Of a stretch of 64,000 nucleotides of DNA, positions 21,791 to 33,687 are shown in pieces; the first letter of the stretch is position 1; each line of letters opens with the position of its first letter. The DNA lies in NCBI GenBank assembly GCA_019671005.1, contig CM033745.1, positions 45,131,241 to 45,195,240 of the forward strand, read 5' to 3'. Both the position numbers and the translations under genes were made by a program. The notes below the pieces were generated by a model. The model was not told the origin of the DNA and ran no database searches. It saw only the letters and a list, made by a program, of their open reading frames with translations. Source of the DNA: Hibiscus mutabilis (lineage: Eukaryota; Streptophyta; Magnoliopsida; Malvales; Malvaceae).

Positions 21791-22560
21791 GGTCAAAGGA
21801 TTGGCTAAAATGGAAAACCCTTTTAACAAATCTTCGGTAATAACCAGCTAACCCCAAAAAACTTCTTTCTTCACCAACATTCCTCGGAGGTCTCCAATCA
21901 ACAAATGACTGAATCTTCTTTGGATCAAATTTAATCCCCTCTGCAGATATAACATGTCCAAGGAAGGATACTTCAGACAACCAAAATTCACATTTGTTGA
22001 ACTTTGCATATAATTGATTGTCTCGAAGAGTTTGCAGAACAATTCAAAGGTGTTTCAAATGTTTCTTCTCATCTCTGGAGTAGATAAGAATATCATCAAT
22101 GAAGACTACCACAAACTTGTCCAAATAAGGTTTGAATACTCGGTTCATGAGGTCCATATATGCAGCTAGAGCATTTGTTAAGACAAATGGCATCACGAGA
22201 AACTCGTAATGACCATATCGAGTCCTAAACATAGTCTTTGGCACTTCTGATTCCTTAACTTTCATATGGTCGTATCCTGATTGAAGATCGATCTTAGAAA
22301 ACACCGTAGCACCCTTAAGCTAATCAAACAAGTCTTCAATTCTCGGTAATGGATAATTGTTTTGATGGTGAGGTTATTCAACTATCGATAGTCGATGCAA
22401 AGCCTCATCGATCCATCTTTCTTATTTTTACACAAAATAGGGGCTCCCCAAGGAGATGAGCTAGGCCTTATGAAACCTTTATCTTGAAGATCTTGCAATT
22501 GACTCTTAAGTTCCTTAATTTCAATTGGAGCCATCCGGTAAGGAGTGATGGAAACTAGAT
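21791..22560 (-). pseudogene. Reverse transcriptase of Tekay-B
   Basis: Motifs in order from the right: KGFIRPSSSPWGAPIL, MRLCIDYR, MFSKIDLQSGYDHMKVKESE, RYGHYEFLVMPFVLTNALAA, and the catalytic FIDDILIYSRDEKKH with Asp-Asp at about 22,092-22,097. A GLTNAP-type motif is changed to VLTNAL. Stops and a frameshift between 22,304 and 22,390 separate the fingers and palm. Catalytic residues intact, frame broken. Confidence 0.87.
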
Positions 22561-23145
22561 TGTGTCCTGGTTGAACTTCAATTCCAAATTCCACTTTCCA
22601 AGTTGGTGGTAATCTAGGAAGCTCCTCAGGAAATACATTAGGAAATCCAGAAACAGATAAGATAGATTCAAAGGCAAGTTTAGTCTTATCGACTTTGGGT
22701 ATTGCAACAAACACAAAATTTGACTCAAAGGGTTTCTTATTTGACAAGAGTATGGGTTCCTTCCGTAATCCATGAAGGAGAAGTCTTTTCTTACAAAAAT
22801 CTACCCAAGCTTGGTGTTTTCCTAACCAATCTAACCCTAAAATAAGGCCAAACTCCTAAAAAGGTAGGACTAACAAATCAGCAAGAAAAGGAATGCCTTG
22901 TATAAACAAAGGACAATTTTTACATATTTGGTTTATATCCACTCTATCACCTAAAGGATTAATAGAAACTAGATTATAGTTTGTAGGTTCAGAGTTTAAT
23001 TTGAATTTCTCAATAAGGGTAGAACATATAAAGGAATGGGTTGAACTAGAATTGAACAATGCATATACAGGGTTTGAGTACATTTTAATGGTACCTGCAA
23101 TAACATAAGGGGAGACCTCATCATCTCGACTCAAACATGATATAC
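22561..23145 (-). pseudogene. Protease region of Tekay-B
   Basis: IAGTIKMYSNPVYALFNSSS then THSFICSTLIEKFKL marks the retropepsin site. The catalytic Asp is Asn and the following Gly is Ser, so the enzyme would be dead. Next comes NPLGDRVDINQICKNCPLFI, the LGLDWLGKHQAWVDF-type box, and the linker FPEELPRLPPTWKVEFGIEV into reverse transcriptase. Confidence 0.83.
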
Positions 23146-24410
23146 CTGAGTAGGTGTTCGAGATTCCTGATGCGTAGCATTAGAGGTTTGACCCCAATTC
23201 TTCCCCGAATTACCAAAATGAGCTTGTTTTGGTACTCTACCTCGAGGTGACTAAACTGGATTTGAATTCTTTGATTTGGGAGTTGGAAGCTTGTTCAGGT
23301 TCTGAGGGCAATCCTTGATATAATGATCTGATTCCCCACACATGAAGCAGTCATTCACTTGTCTTCTACACTGGCCCGAATGATTCTTCTAACAGAAATT
23401 ACAAGTAGGAACTTGTGAATCTCTTCCTGAATTCCTAGTGCTATTGATAGAGACCGATGGCTCTGAAGACTTGACCATAGACCAAGTCTTAGGCAATAAG
23501 TTACTCTTCAAGGAGAAGTTGAAATTAGAAGAGCTTCCTACTTGATATTTAGGATTCTTGGATGGCCACTAGGGTTTATTATCATTCCTTGATCTTTTGT
23601 CACTCCGGGAGTGATTCCATTTTCTTTTCTCTGATGCCTTTATCTTAGCTTCAGTAGCAATTGCTCGATTCAACAAATCTTGGAAATCAATAATCCCTAG
23701 GCTGTGAATATATGCCTTAGTTCATCGTTGAGTCCATCAATAAACATTCGACATTTGTCTTCTTCCTTCTTGATGTACTCCGAACCGTATTTACAGTACA
23801 TGCAGAAATCACTAACATATTGCTCTACCGGCCTGCCTCCTTGCTTCAGATACAGAAAGTGTTTTCTATGTTCAGCAAGATAATTCTCACTTATATACTT
23901 TTTCTAGAATTATTTGAGGAAAAATTCCTATGTGACAGCATTTGTGGGAGTAGTAAGGGTTGTAGTTTCCCACCAGCTTAGTGCTTCATCAGCTAAAAGA
24001 GCTAGAGCACACTCGAGCTTGTGTTCATCAGAACATTGTAACTGCTTGGTCAAGATCCTAATTGTGGTTTCCAACCAGTACTCGACTACTTTCAGGCTTT
24101 CATCAGTAGCTCCCGTAAAAGTGTAGGCTTGATGTTGAGTTAACTTGTCTATTGGTGCTCTTGTTGATACAACTAGAGGAGGATTGGGAGGAGTTGGAGG
24201 GTTTTGTTTCAAAGTGGTAACTAATTGATTAAACATCTCCGTCATACTAAGGAGACATTCTCGTTGTACAAGATGAATTTGAGTAGCTTCATGTTGTGGT
24301 TCAACAGCATTATTAGGATTCTGTTGCTCCTGGTTCATCCTCACACTTCCTCCTTCATTGAAGGAGGCAACTAGGCTCTCATTATCCTGAGCCAAATGTG
24401 TCTCAAACAT
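23146..24410 (-). pseudogene. gag of Tekay-B
   Basis: The N-terminal 160 codons (24,410 to 23,928) are open: MFETHLAQDNESLVASFNEG, a Gln/Asn/Pro-rich segment, then DKLTQHQAYTFTGATDESLK, VEYWLETTIRILTKQLQCSD and ALALLADEALSWWETTTLTT. The continuation, in broken frames, has the KKYISENYLAEHRKHFLYLK-like helix and FIDGLNDELRH. A zinc knuckle with all ligands, CFMCGESDHYIKDC, lies near 23,310-23,350. The ATG is preceded by the leader shared with Tekay-A, 140 bases from the PBS. Confidence 0.85.
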
Positions 24411-24552
24411 CTTTAAGGACTACTAACTCGTAAAAGAGAACTCTTATTAGATACAAATCACAAGTACTTATAGAATTTAACTCTTAGGTGGCACATGTAA
24501 CAAATGATGATGTAATGAGACTCGGTTTAGTCCTAGAATCGACTAAACTCTA

Positions 24553-24564
24553 GCTTTGATACCA
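24553..24564 (-). other. Primer-binding site of Tekay-B (tRNA-Met)
   Basis: The minus strand reads TGGTATCAAAGC, one mismatch from the standard initiator tRNA-Met site, five bases inside the LTR end at 24,570. Confidence 0.88.
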
Positions 24565-24933
24565 ATAAATGTAACACCCCTTGACAAGTTTAGAGGATAA
24601 ATCGAGTTAAGGAGTATTACGTAATAAACAAAAACTAGTAACATATATATATACTAAGATATCGAACAACAAGTTAGGAGAGAGTTCGAATTTCAAGCTT
24701 ATCATGCTTATAAACTTTGTATGATTGTCAAAATTGGATTAAAGATCATTCAAATTTGGAATTCTAATCCTTAGCTTTCCTATTTTACTAGTTTAGACTC
24801 ATTTAGCAAGGTTCGGGGCTACCAAAGTATTCACAGGAAAATGAATCATCTATTTACATCATCAAACACAACAGTTAATAGGGACCATCTAGCATCAAAT
24901 GATTTTACATCTAGTTTAATCAAGCGAGCATAA

Positions 24934-25043
24934 CCGTAATATAGAAGAAGAAAATAGCAACTAACTTTAAGTACAACATCAAACAAGACCGTAATATAGA
25001 AGAAGAAAATAGCAACTAACTTTAAGTACAACATCAAACAAGA
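24934..25043. repeat. Perfect 55-bp tandem duplication in one LTR
   Basis: The block starting ccgtaatatagaagaagaaa occurs at 24,934-24,988 and 24,989-25,043 without a mismatch. The left LTR (near 17,110) has a single, diverged copy. It arose after insertion and is recent relative to the other LTR differences. Confidence 0.92.
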
Positions 25044-26604
25044 TCCAATTAGCAACTAGCATCTTAAGTTACATAACCCACATTAGGACCATAACATGTA
25101 TACCTTTAAATCTAGATTTAAATTTAGGCATGGTCAAAGATTAAGTTCGAGTACATTAAACCATTTACATAACCTATTTGATCCAAGAATCATACAACAT
25201 TACCACTCTGTGAATTTCTAAAATAAAACTACCCATTCTACAATCACAAGGCAATTCGAATATTCAAGGAATCAAGATCATTCAAGCAGGATTAACATAA
25301 GCTTAACTTTATCTCAAAACATAGAGAATCAACCACACATAATTAGAAGACTTAATACATCCATTTCACTACTATAGATATTATATTCATATGGCATTAG
25401 CATTACCTAAATGCATTACGTACAAACAAAACATTGTGCCACCTTCCTAGGAGTTACTTAACTAGAGATTACAAAACGTATGTTTCCCTTGCTTGTGATC
25501 TGAACTTGATGGATAGACACCGCCAAAGGTTCACCCTAAAATGTAAATGAAAGGATAATATAAGTAAACACTTAGTGAGGTAGTTTAAGAATAGCTAAAA
25601 CATGAAGTAACAAATAGAGCAATTTAGAATTAAGCTGTTATCGTTTCGAGACAAGGTTCAGACAATGGCACATAATATCTTGATTTCAAGAATAGCTAAA
25701 TTAGGTATAAAGACCATATATTCAAATCATAGCATCAATTAGTTTAAAGGTATTAGGAAATCCTTAGTTATAGTTTTACTTATCATGCAAGCAACAAGGT
25801 AATGGTTAAATTATAGATTCATTTTTCATTATTCTTAACCTTGGTAATCAAGTAGTCTAGATACTCGAATCTCCAACCAACTGTCGCCAAATATAAGCTA
25901 GTCGAAGTACCAGTCAATCCCTCCTACTATCGCCAAATGACCAAAACACATCCCTCATACTTTCGCCTCATAAGGACCATAGTCCACCCGAAACACGAGC
26001 TCAGTGGACTCTATGGCATGCCAACTATACCTATGACTAACTCAAAACCAAGGCTTTATAGTTTATTCATATCAGATTGAAGACTGGGCATAATTTCATA
26101 TTCATTTGTTTAACCAAAGTATAACTTATTGATCATCTTATCAAGCACATAAAATGTCACATACTATTCTCAGGATTCAACATATACCTTGATCAAATTT
26201 TGTATAAACATAGAGTACCTAATATTTAGGTACTTACCTCGCATCCAAGCTTTAATGTAAGCATAGCTTAGCTCAATAATAAAGCAATGTAGATTAAACA
26301 ATTAAAAATGCTCGAGAAGGTTTTAAGCACTTTTCGAGACTTAAACTACACTCACAGGTTATTTCGGGCTATGTTTGATCTCGAATCACTATTCTAGTTT
26401 GTTTTTCTACAACTTGCCCCGTCTTGGATCTTAACTCCTCAATTTTCCCTTGGTCTAAGTAAAACAAAATACAACCATGCATAAAAATCCATTTTTATCT
26501 CATTCTTAACAATGATATGCTTATGCTTTATGAATGAACTTAACATATCTCACTTCAAATGCTAAAATAGTCCCAAAACAATCCTTATTTCATTTCAAAA
26601 TAGT

Positions 26605-26745
26605 CCCTTTAAATTTTACAAAATAGTCCATTAAATTGTATCAAAATAGTCCCTATTTTTAGTGCAAATTAGTCCCCTTAAATTTTACAAAACAATCCAT
26701 TAAAGTGTATCAAAACATGCCCCATTTTCAGTGCAAAACAATCCC
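26605..26745. repeat. 69-bp direct duplication within an 'aaaatagtcc' subrepeat field
   Basis: aaattttacaaaa(t/c)a(g/a)tccattaaa starts at 26,611 and again at 26,680. The left LTR has this block once (near 18,717). The surrounding 26,560-26,800 consists of loose repeats of (a/c)aaaa(t/c)agtcc(c). Confidence 0.75.
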
Positions 26746-27634
26746 CTGTTTCCAGAATTTATAAAACAATCTACTTAATCACAAAGCAGTCCATTTTAAT
26801 TCAAAATCAGCCCATAAGATTCTGGTTTTAATATAATAGTCCATAAGCATCATTGTTAATCTTTGTTTGATCATATGTCCTTAGATTCGATTATTTAGCA
26901 AGCAATATGACCCTAACTCGATTTATTACTTTCATTCGAACATATAATTTACTTTGAGGCTGTCCAGGCTGTTTGGAACAGGGCATACATACATGAAGCA
27001 TTTACATTCTTCGAATGGATTCATACTAGATATCATGCCTCTAGTTCAATTGCAAGCATAATTTGTGTAAATAATAAGCTATCATTCGAATGCTCAAGGA
27101 AGGTTTATAATATTATGTTGCTTCTCTATCAATTACATAGAATACATGGAGAATTTATACATAGTTCTTATATCAAATCCTAGATTAAGAGAAAAGGAAG
27201 AGAAAGCTTTCCCTCTTCCTTAAGCTACACGAACAAAGGCTCAAGAAATTGAGTTAGCAAAGCTTAATTCTTCTAAATCTCCATGGAAAAGATTCACTCT
27301 CTCTCTCTCTTGGAGGTTCGATCATTTGATAGAAGGAAGAAGAAGATGAATGGTTGATTAATCATTCTTCTCCCAATGTCGAGATCTCTCTCCCCTCAAA
27401 CATTTGCCTTAGTCTTTGCATGACAAGTGTACAAGTCCTTACTAACATTTTTATTCAACATGCAATCTTCCAAGTTATCCTAATGTTCATTTTAATCCTT
27501 ATTAATATTTGCTACTCAATTTTCCTTTGTTTTAATTTGATCCTAATACTTAATTAAGCATTCAAGGCATATAATAATGATTTATTTAGCACTCTAATTT
27601 GTAATACTTCTAATCCAAATTTTGGGATGTTACA

Positions 27635-28513
27635 ACTAACAACCTAGGAAATTAGAGATTCACTTAGTTTTGGGATTCTAATGTTAAAACCAACTTATTA
27701 ACATTATTAATAGAACCAAACAAGAATTCAACAAAACAGATCCAAAACGAACATCACTTAATCTCATCAATTAAACCTTGATTTAACCAATTTCTATAAT
27801 TAAATCATTAGAACTCACTAGAAAACATTAAACAAGGATCAAATACTTGGGAATTTTAGTAAAGAACCATTAATTAGAGTTGAAGAACGAACCTTACCTC
27901 TAATGAGTGAATTTCCTCTCAATTGGATGTTTTACTCTTGAAAAACAATGAGATTTTGAAAAACAAGATTGAAGAATCCATTAGAAATCAAGAATTTAAG
28001 AAATCAAGAACATTACCTCAAATCTTTGATGCAAAGAGAGTGTTTGGCTAAAGAAACTTTGAGAGAAATGTTTTAGAGAAAATAGTCACGTCAAAAGTTG
28101 TTTTAGGAAAATAACTACCTTTCTTTAATTAAACTCCCTTTAATTCACCAATTAAAACTCATTTAGAATAATCCAAATTGAGAGAAAAATTAGATTAAAA
28201 CATTTGCTAAATTTGCTCTTTAAAGATTCTAAGATTTGACCCTTTTTCAAATAGTCACTAAAAGCAATTTTCACTCTTTACATTTTGGTCACTAGCCAAA
28301 ATGTCCAATTTCCAAATAACACTTTTCAAAATTGACTTTACCAAAAGTATCCATATTTTAAATAATTATTTTAGGATATTTTCCCATATATTTTCTAACA
28401 CAAAAATATTTATTCTGATTTTTATCCCGAATTCGACTCGAATCTCTAATCCTAGTCTACCGGACTGTCTAATCAACCTAGAAACTCCTAGGCCAAAAAC
28501 CGGGGCATTTTAA
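27635..28513 (-). repeat. Probable partial 3' LTR of Tekay-C
   Basis: The right end at about 28,513 abuts the Tekay-C polypurine tract (minus strand GTGAGGGAGAGT), so the flanking DNA should be its 3' LTR, starting TTAAAATGCCCC with the usual TG altered. The left limit is taken at the end of Tekay-B. I could not align this block by eye with the Tekay-C 5' LTR at 32,217, so the two may be different portions or from different elements. No coding frame. Confidence 0.45.
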
Positions 28514-28527
28514 CTCTCCCTCACTTA
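28514..28527 (-). other. Polypurine tract of Tekay-C
   Basis: The minus strand reads AGTGAGGGAGAGT immediately before the LTR start, preceded by ttttgaagacaaaatttcc, the common 'FEDKIS' tail. Confidence 0.75.
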
Positions 28528-28559
28528 GGAAATTTTGTCTTCAAAATTTACCTGAAGGA

Positions 28560-28945
28560 AATAAATGCGGAAACTATTTCACCATATTCGATTTACTCTC
28601 CCACGTAGCCTCCTCAACTTCACAGTGTCGTCACAACACCTTCATAAGCTCGATCGTTTTGCCACGAAGAACCTTACTGCTAGAATCAAGAATCTCAACA
28701 GGTTCCTCATCATAACATAAATCCAGCTGTAACTCAATGTCCTCCACTAGCATAACATGTGACAAATCCGACCGGTACTTTCGCAACATCGACACATGAA
28801 ACACATCATGAATCTTCTCCAACTTAGGAGGAAACCTCAAACGATAAGCTACATAACCTACACGCTCCACAACCTTATACATTCTAATGAATCTCAGACT
28901 AAGCTTTCCTTTACGCCTGGACTGCATCACCTCTTCCAAGGTGAC
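28560..28945 (-). pseudogene. Integrase C-terminus and chromodomain of Tekay-C
   Basis: Contains GKLSLRFIRMYKVVERVGYV, KLEKIHDVFHVSMLRKYRSD, and chromodomain text DEEPVEILDSSSKVLRGKTI then ELMKVLW. A frameshift at about 28,940 separates it from the rest of integrase. Homologous to the Tekay-A and -B tails but clearly a different subfamily. Confidence 0.82.
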
Positions 28946-29895
28946 ACCTTCAAGAACATGCGATCACCACCAACATACTCAATCTTCCTACACTTCAAAT
29001 CCGCGTAGGATTTCTGATAATCCCTGGCCGTTTTCAAGTGATCACAAATAGGCTTTACTTTCTCATCTATTCCTTTCAACACATCTGGCATAGGAACATA
29101 CTATTCCCCAACCCCAGCCCAACACAAAGGCGTACGACATTTCCTACCATACAAGGCCTCATACGGCGCCATCTGTATACTAGCCTGATAACTATTGTTA
29201 TAAGTGAACTCCACCAAAGGCAACTATTTCTCCCAAGTTCCTTGGAACTCAATGATGCAACACCTCAACATATCCTCCAAGACCTTGATCACATGCTCAG
29301 ACCGACCATCCGTCTAAGGATAATACAAAGTTCTAAAATTCAGTCGTGTACCCAAAGCCCAATGCAAATACTCCTAAAACCTTGTTGTAAACTGTGGATC
29401 CCTATTCGAAACTATGGACTTGGGAACCCCATGCAAGGGCACATTCTCAGCAATATACATATCTGCCAACTTATCCAAGGTATAGGTTGTATGCATAGGC
29501 ACAAAATGTTCACACTTCATAAACCGATCAACAATCACCCAATTGGAATCCTTCTTAGCTGGCGTCAACGGTAGCCTAGACACAAAATCCATGGTGATTC
29601 TCTCCCACTTCCATTCTGGTATCCTCAATGGTTGCAACAACCCAGAAGGAAACTAATGCTCAGCCTTAACACGCTGGCATACCATACATCTAGCAACAAA
29701 ATTAGCCATATCCTTCTTCAAACCAATCCAATAGTACTCATCTTTTAAGCCTTGATACATCTTAGGCACCACCATCCGATCTTTGAAACACAAAACCCCA
29801 TCATCATTAAAGTGAAAATCCGTCAGATTTCCATCCACGATATCCTTAACATGCGATACCAATGCCTCATCAAAAGGTTGCTTGTCCTTAATCAA
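28946..29895 (-). pseudogene. Integrase of Tekay-C with truncated zinc domain
   Basis: From the right: GVLCFKDRMVVPK runs straight into MYQGLKDEYYWIGLKKDM and CMVCQRVKAEH. About 30 residues carrying the two zinc-binding histidines are missing at about 29,757. The core follows: ITMDFVSRLPLTPAKKDSNW (Asp kept), IVSNRDPQFTTRF (second catalytic Asp now Asn), SEHVIKVLEDMLRCCI (Glu kept), MAPYEALYGRKCRTPLCW. Several stops. Confidence 0.85.
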
Positions 29896-30440
29896 CTATG
29901 ACAAAGATGGCTTTACTTGCAACTTGGCCAACAAGCCTCCATCGATTGTCACACTTAACTGCACAAACATTGCCCTTAACTCCATCGCAACCTTCCTACT
30001 CAAGGCATCAACAACAACATTAGCCTTTCCCGGATGATACTTAATCGTCAAATCATAATCCTTAAGCAACTCCAACCATCTACGTTGCCTAATATTCAAA
30101 TCCTTTTGTGTCATCAAGTGTTTCAAAGTCTTGTAATCCGAGTACACAAAACACTTCTAACCATAGAGATAGTGCCTCCAAATCTTCAATGCAAACACAA
30201 CTGCAACAAGCTCAAGATCACGTGTAGGATAATTACGCTCGTGCAACTTCAACTGTCTACATCCATAAGCCACAACTTTTCCTCCTTGCATCATCATACA
30301 ACCCAAGCCTACATATGACGCATCGCTATTAACAACAAACTCCTTACCTGACTTAGGTTGAATCAAGATTGGAGCTTGCGCCAAAGCATCCTTTAAATTT
30401 TCAAAAGCCCGCTGCCTATCCTTCATCCATTCAAAACAAA
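29896..30440 (-). pseudogene. RNase H of Tekay-C
   Basis: KDRQRAFENLKDALAQAPIL, EFVVNSDASYVGLGCMMMQG, LKLHERNYPTRDLELVAVVF, a stop after HYLYG, SDYKTLKHLMTQKDLNIRQR, RWLELLKDYDLTIKYHPGKA, NVVVDALSRKVA. Reading frame nearly whole, with one stop at the HYLYGxKCF position and one at about 29,896. Confidence 0.85.
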
Positions 30441-31270
30441 CGTTCTTTTACAACAACTTAGTCAAAAGAGCATCAATCCTCGAAAAATCATTGACAAACC
30501 GTTGGTAATAACCAGCCAACCCAAAGAAACTACGAACCTCCGACACAGACTTAGGTGACTTCCAACCTATCACCAACTTAATCTTGTACGAATTAACCTG
30601 AATTCCTTTGGCTAACACAACATGCCCAAGAAGGACAACCTCCCTAAGCCAAAACTCACACTTGCTTAATTTGGCATACAACTGATTATCCAACAATGCC
30701 TGAAGCACAATCTGTAAGTGTCTATCATGATCCTTCTTAGTACTTGAGCACACAAAAATATCATCAATAAACACAAGTACAGACTGGTTTAAAAACTCAT
30801 GGAATACCCAATTCATCCTATCCCTGATAGTAATCGGTGCATTAGTCAAACCAAACGACATCACCAAGAACTCGTAATGCCCGTACCTCATACGAAATGC
30901 AGTCTTAGGTACATCCACATCCTTTACTTTCAATTGATAATATCAGACCTTAAATCAATCTTAAAGAACACATAAGCACCTCTAAATTGATCAAACAAAT
31001 CATCAATCCGTGGTAAATGATATTTATTCTTAATCGTCAACTTGTTCAGTTGCCGATAATCAATGCACATTCGAATCGTGCCATCATTCTTTTTCACAAA
31101 AAACACCAGGGTACCCCAACGTAAAACACTAGGCCTAACAAACCCTCAAACAAGTAACTCTTGATGTTGCACTTTTAACTCCTTCAACTCCTTCGATGCC
31201 ATACGATAAGGAGTAATACATCAAAATTGGTGTAATCAGAAGCCACATACATGTCTTAACATCCTGTACC
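30441..31270 (-). pseudogene. Reverse transcriptase of Tekay-C
   Basis: Open block 30,933 to 30,448: VPKTAFRMRYGHYEFLVMSF, GLTNAPITIRDRMNWVFHEF, LVFIDDIFVCSSTKKDHDRH (catalytic Asp-Asp kept), KLSKCEFWLREVVLLGHVVL, VRSFFGLAGYYQRFVNDF. Upstream, in broken frames to 31,250, are the fingers motifs including the PSVLRWGTLVFFVKKN-like box. Protease is absent just upstream. Confidence 0.85.
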
Positions 31271-31930
31271 AACTCGTAATTGAATCAGTCATAGCGATGC
31301 CTCTAATCTGGTACCAGCTTAGGAGCATACTGGCTCAACTGAACGAACTGTACCTCATACTCTACCACAATCATACTGCCCTAAACCAAGGCCATGAATT
31401 CACGCTTCTTCTCATCCAAGTATCTAACTCCCAAATACTCCTTCTTAAAGGTAGCACAAAAGAAATCTTAGGTCACATCACCGAGTTCTATGCCTAAGGT
31501 CTCGGTAGTCCACCAACTATAAGCATCTCTTAACAACAAAGATACAACACATCCCAGCTTACGAGTATCATTGCATCCCATTTGTTCAAAAATCTGATCG
31601 GTACTAGCAAACCACTCCTCGAATGCCTCGGGTGACAACCCTCTGAATTCAACTCCTTCCAGACTACACAAGCACTCTAACGACAACCTCGTTTGACCAG
31701 CAGCTGGTGCAGACGTGTGCACTCCAACAACAACAGCTTGAAATGCTCTAGTCATCACATGAATCAAATACGCCATATCACCCAACACTAGTCCAGTTAG
31801 CGTAGGTGGTACTTGCTCCACTTCTATAGGTGGATTAGGTAGAGGGGGTGGCAAACCCCTAGGAGGTATAACATTCTTCTGATTCCCTTACCCACTGGTA
31901 GCAATATTGGTACCAGACTTTAATTCTCTC
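31271..31930 (-). pseudogene. gag of Tekay-C, missing its zinc knuckle and the following protease
   Basis: Open block 31,854 to 31,468: MPPPLPNPPIEVEQVPPTLT, LECLCSLEGVEFRGLSPEAF, EWFASTDQIFEQMGCNDTRK, SLLLRDAYSWWTTETLGIEL. It continues in another frame: FFCATFKKEYLGVRYLDEKK, REFMALVQGSMIVVEYEVQF. It then breaks off near 31,270, where reverse transcriptase begins directly. Zinc knuckle and protease are deleted. Confidence 0.83.
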
Positions 31931-32199
31931 CTTAGTCCTATCGTGCTAATATATCTAAGGCATGATAGTCACATCAAACAAAAATAGTTAGGCTAGCTTC
32001 AAGTGAATATCCAAGACTTGTATTTCAACTTAAAACATTTTAGATGATAGTAATAAGGTAACGTGCCCTACAAAATATCCCCCAGCACGACATATAATAA
32101 TCAGCGTACATATAACAATCACCGTGTATAGAAAATAACAGTAATCAATCAATAACAACATTCCAACAATCATAACCACACCCTAATTATCGCAACCTA

Positions 32200-32211
32200 G
32201 CTCTGATACCA
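32200..32211 (-). other. Primer-binding site of Tekay-C (tRNA-Met)
   Basis: The minus strand reads TGGTATCAGAGC, a perfect initiator tRNA-Met site, five bases from the LTR end tgtaacccc at 32,217. Confidence 0.92.
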
Positions 32212-32216
32212 CCAAA

Positions 32217-32716
32217 TGTAACCCCCTCGACCAAGCCTAGATGCCTGACCGAATTGAGTGAGCTACATTGGGTTTGCCAAAACAAATCTAAATCGATTAA
32301 CTAAACTCAGGTCCATTTTTTCATTTTGTCTTGTCTAGATGCAACATTATGTCATAAGGTGTGCATGCTGGCAGCGGATGAATTCTCAAAAAGAACGAGC
32401 ATAAAAAAGCAACCGATTACACATATACGCATTTTAGGGACTATAACATAAACCTGGAAAATTATAAGGACTTAGTTAAAATTTGGGTTACCAATCCTCA
32501 ATTAATCCAATTACATGCTTTCTTGCCAAATTTTAGCTCAAAACGATAATCCAAACTCATACAATTGCATTCAAGAACATCTGGGACCAAAATAAAAGAA
32601 TCAAAAACCTTAGATCACACTTTAACTGAATTAACAACAACCGATATCGATATACGTACACCTGTAATGATACGAGGCTTCAATCCAACAAAGTCATATC
32701 GGTACACGAACAAGGC
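32217..32716 (-). repeat. 5' LTR of Tekay-C, truncated
   Basis: Starts tgtaaccccctcgacc (minus-strand ggtcgagggggttaca). About 500 bases remain, including TATCG motifs at 32,640-32,705 (ccgatatcgatatacg, aatgatacgagg, atatcggtacacg). It then switches abruptly to sequence homologous to the Tekay-D LTR at about 32,717, so the remainder has been lost. Confidence 0.7.
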
Positions 32717-33687
32717 GTATGTGACCTGGATACCCAGTGAAAGAGTGTTGCAACACCATGTCAAGAGAATTATTAAATGAAGGTTACCGATGCTATGTGA
32801 CATGGACCTCATTTGAAGGTGCTCGATGGGAGATTCTGAGTATTGGTGTATGTCCTGATGCTAGGCGACCCGATCTCACCCAGAGTGTAGATGCTCGATG
32901 GGGGATTCTGAGCATGGGTGTACGTTATGATACTATGTAACCCAGTCTCACCCGAAGTGTATGTTCTGATGCTTCGTGACTCGACTTCACTCTATAGTTG
33001 TTGTTGTTGATGTATGCTTTCGCTTAGATGATCTGTTGAGATCTAAGGCTTGGTTGGGTCTTGTGTGCCATGTATGATGATTTGCTAGGTTGAGAGCATG
33101 TGTTTAGGCGACTAGTGGTAGCACCAGATGTTTATTTATCTCTCCTTATTGCTTGTACTAGCTTGCATGCTTATGTTTATGATTATCATGAAGTATAGTA
33201 AAGTAGACGTGTACCACTGAGCTTTGAAAGCTCAACTCACAGAATCGTTGTTTCCATACTAAGGTTGATCGTGGGATTGAAAATCATTGTCTGTACGAGA
33301 TTTCATCATGTAGTGACCTCTAGAGTATGATACTTGTGTTTAGTGGGCTATGTATTCATAGGACCTTATATGGTGGAGTCTGTATACTGGATTCCATCAT
33401 GTAGTGATCTCTAGAGTACGATACTTGCATTTAGTGGGCTATGTATTCATAGGACCTTATGTGGTGGACTCTGTAATTATTATTTTCAAAATTGTATTTA
33501 TCAAATCAAATGTTTAAAATTTAAATTAGAGCTCTTTTGTACCATTTTGATTATTTTTCTATATTTTCAATTGTTGACTTTAAATGTTTTGAGAAATACC
33601 TTGTTGGGCTAAACTAGTTTGAGAAATTTTATGGATTTTGGGTTGGGCTTGAGGCCCAAATATGATATCCGGGTTGAGGGTGTTAGG
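32717..33687 (+). repeat. 5' LTR of Tekay-D, 5'-truncated
   Basis: From acctggatacccagtgaaag onward it aligns with the 3' LTR from about 38,670 to 39,507, ending atatccgggttgagggtgtta(gg). It carries subrepeats (gatgct...gtgacccgatctcacc...gtgta) and an extra 91-bp duplication. The first roughly 1.85 kb of the LTR are missing. Confidence 0.82.
33305..33475. repeat. 91-bp tandem duplication in the truncated Tekay-D LTR
   Basis: atcatgtagtga(c/t)ctctagagta(t/c)gatactt starts at 33,305 and again at 33,396; the 3' LTR has it once (near 39,208). The copies differ at a few positions. Confidence 0.85.

Larger units (their letters stand above)
24570..27634 (-). repeat. 5' LTR of Tekay-B, right copy, about 3.07 kb
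   Basis: Pairs with 16,724-19,684. Runs from tgtaacacccc to gggatgttaca. It differs from the left copy by a perfect 55-bp tandem duplication (24,934-25,043), an extra copy of a 69-bp unit (from about 26,605), a short AT run and many point differences, indicating an old insertion. No convincing 5-bp target duplication joins the outer flanks (ggggg versus actaa). Confidence 0.88.

Noticed and set aside
22555..22773. 72-codon minus-strand frame
   Set aside because: Out of frame with the protease-RT linker of Tekay-B, which explains the region.
29038..29574. 178-codon plus-strand open frame
   Set aside because: It lies antisense to the integrase of Tekay-C and has no family resemblance of its own.
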